Below are positions 15,296-24,555 of a stretch of 24,774 bases of DNA, one piece after another; position 1 is the stretch's first letter; each line of letters opens with the position of its first letter. Source of the DNA: CAYNTG01 sp964400105. Lineage in GTDB: Bacteria > UBP14 > UBA6098. The translations under genes and the position numbers were made by a program. Location of the stretch: assembly GCA_964400105.1 (NCBI GenBank), contig CAYNTG010000028.1, positions 1 to 24,774 of the forward strand, written 5' to 3'. The notes beneath the pieces are model-generated. The model was not told the DNA's origin and searched no databases. It was given only the letters and a program-made list of their open reading frames with translations.

Positions 15296-16597
15296 CTATT
15301 TTTCCAACCTCGGAAAAAATCTCGACGGGTCTGGGAACAAACATACCCCTTCCATCTCGTCCTCGATCCTGAGCAATCGATTATATTTAGCGATCCGCTC
15401 GCCCCGACAGACACTGCCGGTCTTTATCTGGCCAACGCCGGTTGCCACCGCGAGATCGGCGATAAATGTGTCTTCGGTCTCGCCGCTTCGGTGCGAGATA
15501 ACCGCGCCCCATCCCGATGTGAGAGCCAGATGAATAGCGTCGAGTGTCTCGGTGACGCTGCCGATCTGGTTGAGCTTGATCAGGCTCGCGTTGGCGGATT
15601 TTTCTTTTATCCCGCGATCGATACGTTTCGTGTTGGTCACGAAAATATCGTCGCCGATAATCTCGATTTTGTCGCCGAGAGCCTCGGTCATTCTGGCCCA
15701 TCCCTCCCAATCGTCCTCCGCGAGCGGGTCCTCGATAGCCACGATAGGATACTCATCGACGAGTTTTGCATAATACTCGATAAGTCCGTCTGAATCGTAT
15801 TTTTTTCCGGTCGCAGCCAATGTGTATATCCCCGTTTCCTTATTATAGAACTCGCTGGCGGCGGCGTCGATACAGAACCAGATGTCGTCTCCGGGGTGAT
15901 ATCCGGCGCTTTCGATGGCCTTTAGAATATAGTCGAAGGCCTCGCGGTTCGAGCTGAGGCTCGGCGCGATCCCGCCCTCGTCGCCGACGGAGGTTACCAG
16001 ATTATTTTCCAATAAGATCGTTTTAAGGGCATAAAATGTCTCGCTCGCAGCGCGAAGCGCATCGCTGAAACTATTCGGACCGGCGGGCACGATCATGAAT
16101 TCCTGGATATCCAGATTATTGTCCGCATGAACTCCGCCGTTAATGATGTTTATCATCGGCAGCGGCAAAAGTCGATTGTTTATCGAGCCGAGGTATTGAT
16201 ATAACGGCAATCCGGTGTGATCCGCCGCCGCACGCGCGACAGCCATCGAGACGGCGAGGATCGCGTTTGCACCGAGGCGGCCCTTGTTCGGCGTGCCGTC
16301 CAGCTCGATCATCAGGCTATCGATGCCAATTTGATCGGTGGCATCCAACTCCTCTATCGCTGGAGCGATAACCTCGTTCACGTTCTCGACGGCGCACAGC
16401 ACTCCCTTGCCGCGATATCGAGATTTATCGCCATCGCGCAGCTCGACCGCCTCGTGAACGCCAGTCGATGCACCGCTCGGCACTGCGGCCCAGCCGGTTG
16501 CGCCGGATTCGAGTTCGATCTCGACCTCGATCGTCGGGTTGCCTCGACTGTCGAGTATTTCCCTTGCCCATGTTCCACTAATAATCGGTTCTTTCAA
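15296..16597 (-). CDS. eno: Enolase
   Basis: Glycolytic 2-phosphoglycerate dehydratase, Mg-dependent and cytoplasmic. 433 aa. The N-terminal cap has ILDSRGNPTIEVE and PSGASTGVHEA; the barrel holds the active-site residues in DIQEFMIVP (Glu), GDEGG (Glu), CIDAAASEF (Asp, Mg), IEDPLAEDDWEG (Glu, Mg), IIGDDIFVTN (Asp, Mg), LIKLNQIGS (catalytic Lys) and ISHRSGETEDTFIADLAV. The start is TTG 16597, 5 nt after GGAG; no in-frame ATG fits as well. Two family positions vary slightly: NGGVHADNN for the usual NGGSHADNN, and TGSVCRGER for TGAPSRTER. It follows the C25-family gene after 27 nt. Confidence 0.97.
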   Translation of the reverse strand: MKEPIISGTWAREILDSRGNPTIEVEIELESGATGWAAVPSGASTGVHEAVELRDGDKSRYRGKGVLCAVENVNEVIAPAIEELDATDQIGIDSLMIELDGTPNKGRLGANAILAVSMAVARAAADHTGLPLYQYLGSINNRLLPLPMINIINGGVHADNNLDIQEFMIVPAGPNSFSDALRAASETFYALKTILLENNLVTSVGDEGGIAPSLSSNREAFDYILKAIESAGYHPGDDIWFCIDAAASEFYNKETGIYTLAATGKKYDSDGLIEYYAKLVDEYPIVAIEDPLAEDDWEGWARMTEALGDKIEIIGDDIFVTNTKRIDRGIKEKSANASLIKLNQIGSVTETLDAIHLALTSGWGAVISHRSGETEDTFIADLAVATGVGQIKTGSVCRGERIAKYNRLLRIEDEMEGVCLFPDPSRFFPRLEK

Positions 16598-16624
16598 GAT
16601 GTCTCCATATCGTTAGGTTTTCAT

Positions 16625-19600
16625 TTACTTCAAATATACAATCTTTTTTGTAATCTCTGCGCCTCCATTGTTGGTGAGCATGTCGAACCGCGCCCGCACG
16701 AGATAGACGCCGGAACCGATGGATTCATCGGGTTGCCAAATTAGCGGCGTTGGCACGAATAACGCTGAAGCGTTATTCGTAATGGGCAGGTCGGCCACCA
16801 TCCGCCCTGCGATGTCGAATATCTCTACAGTAACAGTAGTGGTTTGATTAATCAAACCACTACAATCGACGGAGATCCGCACCGCCGAATTGAATGGATT
16901 CGGCGCGACCCGGAGCGCGAATTCGGTCGGTTTTTCCGCGTCGCCAATATCCGTCAAAAGCTCGATCCATCCCGAATCGGGATCGGAGGGAAAGCTAATC
17001 CCGTTTTCATATTCCGCCGCAGCGCGATACCAATATTTTCGACCCTCGACAACGTCCGTATCGGTGTAAATCGTGTCGGAAAGCTTTATGGATGAAGGCT
17101 TTCCTTCAGGCGAAAGATACTTATACAAGATATAATTTTGCGCTGATTCCGAAGATGGTTCACCCCAATGAACACTCACTGAAGAGGACCCCTCGCCTTT
17201 TCCGGCCGATAACGGCCCTGGGATCGGCGCGAGATCGAGATCGAAATCGACACCGACCGCCACGTCTCCAACCGCCGTAACGGTTTCCGCCTCCGCAAAA
17301 TGACCCGGAGCAGAGCATGTAAATATGCTACTTCCCGGAACGATCTCCGTAAATCGATAATATCCCGACCCGTCTGGCTGTGCGCGATGGCCGCCGTCCG
17401 ATTTGATGCTTGCCTCAGAGGGGTTTCCGCATTCGAGTGTAACATCGCCGTGAACCAGCGCCGCGCCGCAATCCGTGGTGAAACGGATCACGCGGCCATC
17501 CATGAGAGGTGCCGCACCGGGATCGCTGCGAAGGCTATATATATATTCGAGGCCGAGAAGATGGCTGTGCGACTCGATACCGACCGTCGCATATTCCTCG
17601 TCCTCATCGACATTCTCGACTCCTCCGCTATATCTAAATTCGATAGGAGAATCGCCGGTGCGCGTCGGATGGCTCGCCGGATCGAAAATGGCGATCTGGA
17701 ACGTGTTGTCCATCCCCGCGATGTTAGCGTGTTGCATCCGCTCCCACTGCACGATCAGTTTTCCCTCTCCGGGAAAGTCCCGATAATAAATCCCTCCACC
17801 CGATCCGCCTATCGGTTCGAGATCGTCCCAGAATGGCGCAATAGTGCCCCACGGCCCATTCGGCGCCGGAATCGGCGTGTTGTAAAAACTTGTCATGAAA
17901 TATGGCTGAGCGCCGGGCGCCGCCCAACCGTTCGAGCACACGCTTAGCGTGTCGAACGATTCACCGTAGAAAACGAGATCGAAGGAGAGCGGAATCTCGA
18001 TAGTTTCGTCGTCGCCGATAGCAACGAACGTCCCGGTCGAGGCGATATCCTCGAATGTCGAGGTCGGTGCGTGGCCGGATGAAAAGTCGGTGTTGTCGAA
18101 TGCAAAATATCCCCAGCCGTCCGGGCCGGTCGGATCGGATGTAGCCGCTTTGCCGAGGAAAACCTGCACCTCGTCGAATGCCGTCTCGCCATCATCCGCG
18201 ACACGATATACCTGAATATCGACCTGTGTGCCAACAAAAGCCGAAGCTGCCGCGCTCAGTTCGAAAGCCGATGAAATGCCAACCCCCGGATGCCCGATGG
18301 ACGATACCACTATCGAATCTCCGCCGCCGACATCGATCCAGCCGGAGGTGGAATATACCGTGAAATGCAGCGGCGAGGGATCGCCGGTTCCGGTGTTGCC
18401 GACCGCAATCCGGCATTCGGCGGACTCGCCCGGCTCCAGAAGGCCGTCGCCGTCGCCGCCCGCGGAATCGTCGATTATCAGCGAATCGAGTGAAAGCATC
18501 GACGCCTGAAGTGGCATCGAAAAAGGCAGAACCGCCGAGCCGTCCCGGCTGTCGCAAAGGATGAACATCTTCGCCGGGCCGCCACCCGAAGCCGCGCCGC
18601 TCGCCGCGATCTCGAATCTAACGATGCGCTCCGTTCCGCCCCAAAATTTCCATAGCGAATCGAAATTCGCATCGACCGCTATCCCATCGTGATCGCACCA
18701 AAGATAGGTCTCGACGTGTTTTAAGACCGGGCCGTAGTTATGAATCGTAACATCGAGCCTTCCGATCTCACCCGGATCGATTCGTCCGTCGCCGTCGCCG
18801 GATGCGTCGTCGAAAACGACCGATGTGATAGCGACATTCGGCACGCCGGAAACCGAAAAGCTCTCCGAATATGTTATATGAAAGGGCGAGACGACCGTCA
18901 ATAGAATGTTTCCCGATCCGCCGCCGGGCACGAAAAGATTCGCATTGCCGGTGAAATTCGTATAAGCCAGTGTTTTATCGCCGGTGGCGATTCGATATAA
19001 ACAGACCAAGGCCCCCTGCAAAGGCGCGCCCCCGGAAAGAACCTCGACCTCGACCTCCGCGCCAATCTCGATTGCGGAATGGCCGACCGAAAGCTCCGGC
19101 GCCGTGCCGTGAAACATCATAAGCCCCGGATCGCCAAGCGGTTCGTAGGTCATGAAATACTGCTTTACCTCGGTGTATTCCGTCGGGTGAAGTCGAAAAC
19201 ATTCCGCCTCGCCAATCCAGACATCTTGGCCGAAAAACGGCAGATCGAAATCGAAAAGACCCTTATAAAACCCGCTGTTTATCGGGTTGTTGTATCTCGT
19301 ATGGCTGTGGTGATCGGTCGTTCCGAAAAAGGCTACCCCACCGCGCGGATTCGTCACGCTTCCCGCGCGAAGCCAGGCCTCGCCGAAACATGGATCCGTC
19401 CACGCGGAGCCGAAATCGCCGGTGCCGCAAACGATGCTGGTAACCACCGGATATTTGGTATTCATCAGCGCGAGAACTTCGTATCGGTCGAAATCCGGTT
19501 CCCACCAGCCATCGCTGCCGGCCCATCCACGATAATCGATATACGATAATCCAGCATCGATCGCGCTCGAAATGTCCGAGGCCGGTGGAATAACGCTGCC

Positions 19601-20788
19601 GTTCTCAAAAAATGTATCGACCTGTGTAAATCCATGATTTAATAGGACTTCGCGAACCCAAAGAACATTCCAAACCGGCGTTACCGCATGGTCGTATGTC
19701 GAAACGACCATCGCGCGACGCATCCAATCGCTTCCTCCGGCGAGCGGACGGTTCTCGTATCTCTTTATCTTCTCGATCAGAACGCGGAATTCGGAGATGT
19801 TGTCTATCGGCATCCGCGCGAAAAAGACATCGCTGAAATAATCATCGCCTTCGAGAAGCGAATAGGTGTGATCGGAGTTGAAGGTCAAATATCCGAAATC
19901 CGGGACCTCCGTGCCGTCGTCCATCTCGGTGTCGCCCACAAGGATAACGAATGTCGGCGGCGCGTCGAGCGTGTCGAACTGCCATTGAATGTAACTCTTT
20001 ATCGCCGTGCTCGTGATCGGGGATGCGATTTCGGAAAGCCGCTTTGTAATAACGCGATGGCCGCGCGATTCCTTATGCTCGACAAACTCGTAGAGTGCGT
20101 TCCAGCAAGTGTCAGGGCAGATAACCAGATATACGCCCGGATCGTCGGGGAGCGAACACGGCAGTTCGCTGCCGTTGACAGTTACCTTTCGCAGCATCTC
20201 CAAAAACGGCCTACTCCGAAGGCGCTCCGGCGGCGGCTCCAAATAGCCGCCCAAATCCACTCTCAGACGAGCGCGTCGCAGGATTATATATGCCCCTTCC
20301 GCAAAGTCATAACGCACCGGACAGATAGTGAGCATCCCGATAGGAACCCCGCGTGCGCTGCCGATAGCGCCGATGGACGCAAAATTCGTCGGCCAAACTG
20401 CGCCGCTTTGATATATCGATGATTCTCCGACGACCGGGCCGCCCGGTTCGCCGTTCTCGTGAGCGGGAAATTGTGAAACCCTCGGCGGCAAAGCGGGCAG
20501 CGTGTCGCTATCGAAAACCTCGAATTCAACCGAAGGCACCGCACCGGGCGCGAGAAGCAGATACTCGCTCACGACCGGAATATCCGGCTCGCCGGGACGG
20601 GCAAAGCTTCCGCCGTCCGGGATTTCGATAGCGCTGTAATCGCCTTCGACATCGATAATTTCGTAATCGCCCAATGAAAAAACAGCCCTGAACCCTCCCG
20701 CATCGGCATCGGTGACACGAATCCCCGGGCTGGCAAACAACGACCCGATTATCGACATCGCAAGGATTAAAATAAAATGGCGTTTCAT
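16625..20788 (-). CDS. Secreted C25 (gingipain-like) family protein with T9SS-type sorting domain
   Basis: 1387 aa. ATG 20788 follows GGAGAG. Signal peptide (about 1-20), propeptide-like region (to about 200), C25 domain (about 205-540: YLVICPDTCWNALYEFVE, FVILVGDTEMDDG, SIVCGTGDFG, PCFGEAWLRAG), a gingipain-type Ig domain (about 570-655), two domains opening with Asp/Gly-rich DGDGRIDPGE and GDGDGLLEPGE motifs (possible Ca sites), a nidogen-like beta domain (about 900-1095), a carboxypeptidase-regulatory-like domain (about 1115-1190), a fibronectin III-like domain and the sorting domain (about 1295-1387: VAPNPFNSAVRISV...KKIVYLK). Cys454 aligns with the gingipain nucleophile, but the expected catalytic His (YxGHG) is Trp422 (YRGWAG). 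It may be a variant protease or an inactive binding protein. It is surrounded by corC and eno on the same strand. Confidence 0.88.
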   Translation of the reverse strand: MKRHFILILAMSIIGSLFASPGIRVTDADAGGFRAVFSLGDYEIIDVEGDYSAIEIPDGGSFARPGEPDIPVVSEYLLLAPGAVPSVEFEVFDSDTLPALPPRVSQFPAHENGEPGGPVVGESSIYQSGAVWPTNFASIGAIGSARGVPIGMLTICPVRYDFAEGAYIILRRARLRVDLGGYLEPPPERLRSRPFLEMLRKVTVNGSELPCSLPDDPGVYLVICPDTCWNALYEFVEHKESRGHRVITKRLSEIASPITSTAIKSYIQWQFDTLDAPPTFVILVGDTEMDDGTEVPDFGYLTFNSDHTYSLLEGDDYFSDVFFARMPIDNISEFRVLIEKIKRYENRPLAGGSDWMRRAMVVSTYDHAVTPVWNVLWVREVLLNHGFTQVDTFFENGSVIPPASDISSAIDAGLSYIDYRGWAGSDGWWEPDFDRYEVLALMNTKYPVVTSIVCGTGDFGSAWTDPCFGEAWLRAGSVTNPRGGVAFFGTTDHHSHTRYNNPINSGFYKGLFDFDLPFFGQDVWIGEAECFRLHPTEYTEVKQYFMTYEPLGDPGLMMFHGTAPELSVGHSAIEIGAEVEVEVLSGGAPLQGALVCLYRIATGDKTLAYTNFTGNANLFVPGGGSGNILLTVVSPFHITYSESFSVSGVPNVAITSVVFDDASGDGDGRIDPGEIGRLDVTIHNYGPVLKHVETYLWCDHDGIAVDANFDSLWKFWGGTERIVRFEIAASGAASGGGPAKMFILCDSRDGSAVLPFSMPLQASMLSLDSLIIDDSAGGDGDGLLEPGESAECRIAVGNTGTGDPSPLHFTVYSTSGWIDVGGGDSIVVSSIGHPGVGISSAFELSAAASAFVGTQVDIQVYRVADDGETAFDEVQVFLGKAATSDPTGPDGWGYFAFDNTDFSSGHAPTSTFEDIASTGTFVAIGDDETIEIPLSFDLVFYGESFDTLSVCSNGWAAPGAQPYFMTSFYNTPIPAPNGPWGTIAPFWDDLEPIGGSGGGIYYRDFPGEGKLIVQWERMQHANIAGMDNTFQIAIFDPASHPTRTGDSPIEFRYSGGVENVDEDEEYATVGIESHSHLLGLEYIYSLRSDPGAAPLMDGRVIRFTTDCGAALVHGDVTLECGNPSEASIKSDGGHRAQPDGSGYYRFTEIVPGSSIFTCSAPGHFAEAETVTAVGDVAVGVDFDLDLAPIPGPLSAGKGEGSSSVSVHWGEPSSESAQNYILYKYLSPEGKPSSIKLSDTIYTDTDVVEGRKYWYRAAAEYENGISFPSDPDSGWIELLTDIGDAEKPTEFALRVAPNPFNSAVRISVDCSGLINQTTTVTVEIFDIAGRMVADLPITNNASALFVPTPLIWQPDESIGSGVYLVRARFDMLTNNGGAEITKKIVYLK
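16755..16780. repeat. Palindrome inside the sorting domain coding sequence
   Basis: Perfect 12-bp arms ACGAATAACGCT and AGCGTTATTCGT separated by GA. It is inside the C25-family gene, encoding about ITNNASALFV where the family consensus has a short turn, so it looks like an in-frame insertion. Confidence 0.65.
16836..16863. repeat. 28-bp perfect palindrome inside the sorting domain coding sequence
   Basis: Self-complementary without a spacer: half-site GTAGTGGTTTGATT followed by its reverse complement. It lies 55 nt from the other palindrome, and encodes about SGLINQTTT between the strand ISVDC and VTVEIFDIAG, where sorting domains are normally shorter. Confidence 0.7.
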
Positions 20789-20803
20789 AAATTCTCTCCG
20801 ATG

Positions 20804-22057
20804 CTATTCTTCGTCAGGTTTCTTGATAACGATTTTCACGCTCTTAAGCCGCTGCCCGGAAACGGATTCCACGATAAACAGCAGGTTCTCGAATTCATAT
20901 CTATCGCCCGCGCTTGGGATAGCGCCAGCGAGGCTGTAAATAAATCCGCCGAGCGTCTCCGAATCCTCTTCAGGAAGGCTTATACCCAATCCCTCGTTCA
21001 CCTCGTCAATCGGAAGTTTGGTCTGCACATTATATACATTTTCCGATAGTTTTCTAATGGGGATTTCCTCGAAATCGTATTCATCCTGTATCTCGCCGAC
21101 GATCTCCTCGATCAAATCCTCGAGGGTAACCAAACCGGCTGTGCCTCCATACTCATCGACGACGACCGCCACATGTATCCGCTCGCGTTTAAATTCTTTT
21201 AGCAAATGAGGCGTAAGCTTCGACTCCGGCACAAAATATGGCTTGCGCGCAATACTCATAAGGTTTTTAAATCCCGGATTGAAGTTCGTCGCTTGAAGAA
21301 GGTCCTTGGCATAAAGCAGACCGACGATATTATCGATTCGCCCCTTATAAATCGGAACCCGCGTATGGCCAGCTTGTGTGATGACCTTCACTGCCTCTTC
21401 CGGCATCGCATCCGAGGCGATGCACACCATATCTATAAGCGGAACCATCACCTCGCGCACGGTGGTATCGCGAAACTCGACGACGTGCCGAATCATCTCC
21501 TTTTCCTCTTCCATCAATGACATGAACCCCTCGCCCGTAGGAATAATCTCGTCGATTTCCCGCTCTATGGGCAACGGGCCGCCTATCCCACCATCCGGAA
21601 CGAGCAACTTCAAAAGAAGCCTCCACAACAGAATTAATGGAAGCAAAATCGCTCCGAAGAATCTCACCAACGGAAGCCATCGAAGAACCTTCGCAATCGT
21701 GTCTCCCCGAACGTCCATGCAGGAGAATGCGTTGGCGAATAGTATAAGCACCACCCACAGCAGAACGCCGGAAACGAGGAGCGTCATCCAACCGGGAACC
21801 AGCATATTAAAAACGACCGTTATGACCATTAGGCCTGCGAAGAAAAAGGTTCTCAGGATTACGAAATATTGAACGAAATCACGTGTTTTTTTGAGCCTTT
21901 CCGAAAGCCATATCGAGGTCGAATCGCTTCTTTTCTCGATGGTGCGGATTTCTGCCTCCGAGAGCGTAAATACTGCATTCTCGGTCGATGTGCAGGCGTA
22001 AATCAGAAAAACAAATAACGCGTATAGGGCGGCTATCACGATTAACGAGGTTGCCAT
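20804..22057 (-). CDS. CorC/HlyC-type membrane protein with CBS pair
   Basis: 417 aa, inner-membrane protein of the CNNM/CorC (hemolysin C-like, UPF0053) family, linked in other bacteria to Mg or other divalent cation export. The N-terminal DUF21 region has about four hydrophobic helices (LIVIAALYALFVFLIYA at 4-20, then about 62-110 and 125-150). The CBS pair covers about 195-320 (VREVMVPLIDMVCI, HTRVPIYKG, VAVVVDEYGGTAGLVTLEDLIEEIVGEI), and the C-terminal CorC_HlyC domain about 335-415 (LPIDEVNEGLGI, ETLGGFIYSLAG). The strong AAGGAGG lies about 20 nt before ATG 22057, longer than usual, with no better in-frame start. It is 216 nt after pgpH and 15 nt before the C25-family gene. The transport role is inferred from the family. 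Confidence 0.9.
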   Translation of the reverse strand: MATSLIVIAALYALFVFLIYACTSTENAVFTLSEAEIRTIEKRSDSTSIWLSERLKKTRDFVQYFVILRTFFFAGLMVITVVFNMLVPGWMTLLVSGVLLWVVLILFANAFSCMDVRGDTIAKVLRWLPLVRFFGAILLPLILLWRLLLKLLVPDGGIGGPLPIEREIDEIIPTGEGFMSLMEEEKEMIRHVVEFRDTTVREVMVPLIDMVCIASDAMPEEAVKVITQAGHTRVPIYKGRIDNIVGLLYAKDLLQATNFNPGFKNLMSIARKPYFVPESKLTPHLLKEFKRERIHVAVVVDEYGGTAGLVTLEDLIEEIVGEIQDEYDFEEIPIRKLSENVYNVQTKLPIDEVNEGLGISLPEEDSETLGGFIYSLAGAIPSAGDRYEFENLLFIVESVSGQRLKSVKIVIKKPDEE

Positions 22058-22273
22058 CGGCTTCCCACAAGGGGAAATCCTCCTTCTTTAATAGGTTCAT
22101 TGACTTCTGCACTAATCTGGAACTTATTAGTTTTCAATAAGTTATAAAACTAACGCAGTAATTCCCATCTCCAACATTTCAATTTAAGGTAGTCAATTAG
22201 CAATAAGCATTTCAAAATCCATCATTTTACAGGAATCATATTAGGTTATATTATTCATAAAATAACCGAGTCG
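22058..22273. other. AT-rich gap between pgpH and corC-like gene
   Basis: No gene; in particular no YbeY-like frame, although pgpH, ybeY and corC commonly sit together. It holds one clear inverted repeat (22121-22143). TTGACT and several AT-rich hexamers occur on the minus strand, but none has a well-spaced partner. A weak CGAG/CTCG hairpin followed by a T-rich run lies at the pgpH stop. Confidence 0.5.
22121..22143. repeat. Inverted repeat upstream of corC-like gene
   Basis: Perfect 8-bp arms AACTTATT and AATAAGTT around AGTTTTC, 64-86 nt before the corC start. It is AT-only apart from two bases and lacks a terminator profile, so an operator-like site is possible. No known binding consensus was recognised. 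Confidence 0.4.
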
Positions 22274-24520
22274 TCATTCCTCGTCGGATAGTTGAATACC
22301 CATAATGCTTCCATCCGAACGGATAAGTTTCGGTCTTCTATGCAATACGCCCTCGAGGATCTTTGTGAAGGCATCCGAGATAAGTTCGAGATGCCTCGTC
22401 GTTATCTCACATTCGGACAACTGCCCGGAAATGAATTTCTCCTCGATGGTCTTTCTTATCAATCTCGTAAGCGACCGCTTCTCGATATCTCCGATGGATC
22501 GAACGGTCGCCTCGATAGTATCGGCGAGCATAACGATGGCCGCTTCTTTCGTCTGTGGTTTCGGTCCCGGATAACGGAAATCCTCTTCACGGACGCTGTC
22601 GTCGCGCTCCTTTGCCCTTTCATAAAAGTAGGCCATGACGCTGTCGCCGTGGTGTTGTCGGATAATATCGACGATAGGCTTTGGAAGGCTGCTTCTTTCG
22701 GCAAGCCTAACCCCCTCTCCGACATGCGCCGACAAAACCAAAAAGCTCATCTTCGGGCTAAGCTTGTCGTGGGGGTTTTCATCGTTGAGATTCTCCGAAA
22801 AATAATAGGGATGACTCAGTTTGCCGATGTCGTGATATAGCGCACCAGCTTTTACAAGCAATGGGTCCGCACCGACCGCTTCGGCGGCGGTCTCCGCCAT
22901 ATTGCTTACAACGATACTGTGGTGAAACGTCCCCGGAGCCTCGATAGCGAGCTGTTGAAGTATCTGCGAATTGGTATTCGCATAATCGACGAGGGTAAAA
23001 TCGGTAACCAACGCCGCGAATTTTTCAAACATCGGCAAAAGACCGATAGCCAAAAGCGGCCCGAAAATGCTCGCCGCAGTAACCGAAAGCGCACGGATAC
23101 CGAGCGTGCCATATTCCGTGAGCGAAACGAAGTCCAAAACGAAAACGGTAACCAGAACAGCTCCTACGGTGAAGGAGATAATCCTGATACTGTCCCGGCG
23201 GGTAACCGCTTGCCCGAACATAAGACCGCAAACGATACCCTCTATCAAAAGTGTAATGAGCAGGCTCTGCGAAACAGCGCCGGATAGAGCGACAATAACG
23301 GAGGACGAGAGGACAACTGCAATTGAAGTCTCAGTCCCGAGAAGAATCGCTATAAGCGTCGCTGAGAACGCAATAGGCGTGATGTATTCCGGCCAACCGA
23401 CCGAACGGAAAACAAAAGCGAAAAGACATGGTATCCATATCGCAAATAACAGAAGGATGATTTTTCTCGGATTACTCCATATCGTGGGGAATCTCAATTG
23501 GATAAACTGCGCGAAAAGCCAGAGAACGAGCAGTGTGAGAACAAATCTTGCTATTACGGTAAGTGCACTATAAACCACCGGGCGATTCGAATACCGGCCA
23601 GATTTCGCTTTCGCCAGAGATACCAGCTTTTGGTGAATCTCTTCGGTGACTCGCTCGTGGGCATCGACGATACGCTGTTCCTTCAAAACGCCGCCGCGTT
23701 CGAGCTTCACAGACTCGACCGCCTTGTTTCTGTTGCGCTCGGTGAGGTTTTTATCGGGAATAAGGTTTGGTCTAAGGAATGATTTTGCCAGCTCGAAAAC
23801 GAGCTTGCCCTTATCGTGATACCTTTCAAACTGTTTTATAGCGCGTTCCTCGATCTTTTTCCCGGCAGACTCGATCGTGGATATTCTCTCCGATGGAACG
23901 ATATGCTCCTTTTTGCCCTTCCGAATGTTGAAAAGCAGGGCGGTGTCGCCCTTGTCCAAGCTTTTCCAGTTGAAAACGCCATTCGCATAGACATCGTTGA
24001 GCAGCTCGACCGTCGTCGTCTTGACATCGCCGGGGTGACGAAGCTCCGATAGCGTGCGAGCCGCTTCCACGGATATATTCGGAAATCTCGATTTGAGATA
24101 TTCCAGACGTTCCGGTGCGGCAAGGTCTTTATCGTCGAGGGTCGCCATCGCCTCATTCCAGAGTGACTCGAATTCCGAGACGGCGCTGGAGGCCATGCCC
24201 TCGACAAAATCGAGAACAAATGGCACATTTTGCCGAGCGCTTGTTCGTTCTCGCTCCAACTCCTCCTCCGTTTTCAGGATTGGGAAATCGAATGGCGCGA
24301 TGATCTCTTTCGTGCTGATATCCCCGACATCGGGGGTCTCCGATTCGACACCGCCGAACGGCACGAAAAACGGCACTAGAAGAATCGCCGCTATGGCGAG
24401 TAAGATGTATGGTAAATTATTGCGAAAGAAAGACTGCGATCGGCCGGGTTGATCCGATTCGCCTTGTTCCGTTGTTTCGCGCGTGGGAGCGCTTTTTTTA
24501 TTAGAAGAATCTTCTGACAA
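22274..24520 (-). CDS. pgpH: PgpH-type 7TM HD-domain phosphodiesterase (c-di-AMP)
   Basis: 748 aa membrane protein. N-terminal cytoplasmic tail, one membrane helix (about 33-50), a large external 7TMR-HDED domain (about 65-300), a block of about seven helices (310-505) and a cytoplasmic HD domain (about 525-700). Metal-binding residues are visible: His533/His534 in TFHHSIVVSN, His563-Asp564 in YHDIGK, and IIRQHHGD and VMLADTIEA further on. Relatives such as Listeria PgpH hydrolyse c-di-AMP to pApA, which controls osmolyte uptake and wall stress. It starts at TTG 24520; AAAAAGG is about 11 nt upstream, so the start is not certain. A good promoter precedes it, and a CorC-like gene follows. Confidence 0.92.
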   Translation of the reverse strand: MSEDSSNKKSAPTRETTEQGESDQPGRSQSFFRNNLPYILLAIAAILLVPFFVPFGGVESETPDVGDISTKEIIAPFDFPILKTEEELERERTSARQNVPFVLDFVEGMASSAVSEFESLWNEAMATLDDKDLAAPERLEYLKSRFPNISVEAARTLSELRHPGDVKTTTVELLNDVYANGVFNWKSLDKGDTALLFNIRKGKKEHIVPSERISTIESAGKKIEERAIKQFERYHDKGKLVFELAKSFLRPNLIPDKNLTERNRNKAVESVKLERGGVLKEQRIVDAHERVTEEIHQKLVSLAKAKSGRYSNRPVVYSALTVIARFVLTLLVLWLFAQFIQLRFPTIWSNPRKIILLLFAIWIPCLFAFVFRSVGWPEYITPIAFSATLIAILLGTETSIAVVLSSSVIVALSGAVSQSLLITLLIEGIVCGLMFGQAVTRRDSIRIISFTVGAVLVTVFVLDFVSLTEYGTLGIRALSVTAASIFGPLLAIGLLPMFEKFAALVTDFTLVDYANTNSQILQQLAIEAPGTFHHSIVVSNMAETAAEAVGADPLLVKAGALYHDIGKLSHPYYFSENLNDENPHDKLSPKMSFLVLSAHVGEGVRLAERSSLPKPIVDIIRQHHGDSVMAYFYERAKERDDSVREEDFRYPGPKPQTKEAAIVMLADTIEATVRSIGDIEKRSLTRLIRKTIEEKFISGQLSECEITTRHLELISDAFTKILEGVLHRRPKLIRSDGSIMGIQLSDEE

Positions 24521-24555
24521 TTTTATGATTACCTTTTTTATTAAATTTCAGTTCG

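Noticed and set aside
22058..22273. Possible ybeY in the pgpH-corC gap
   Set aside because: 216 nt is too short, and no YbeY His-rich metal motif appears in any frame.
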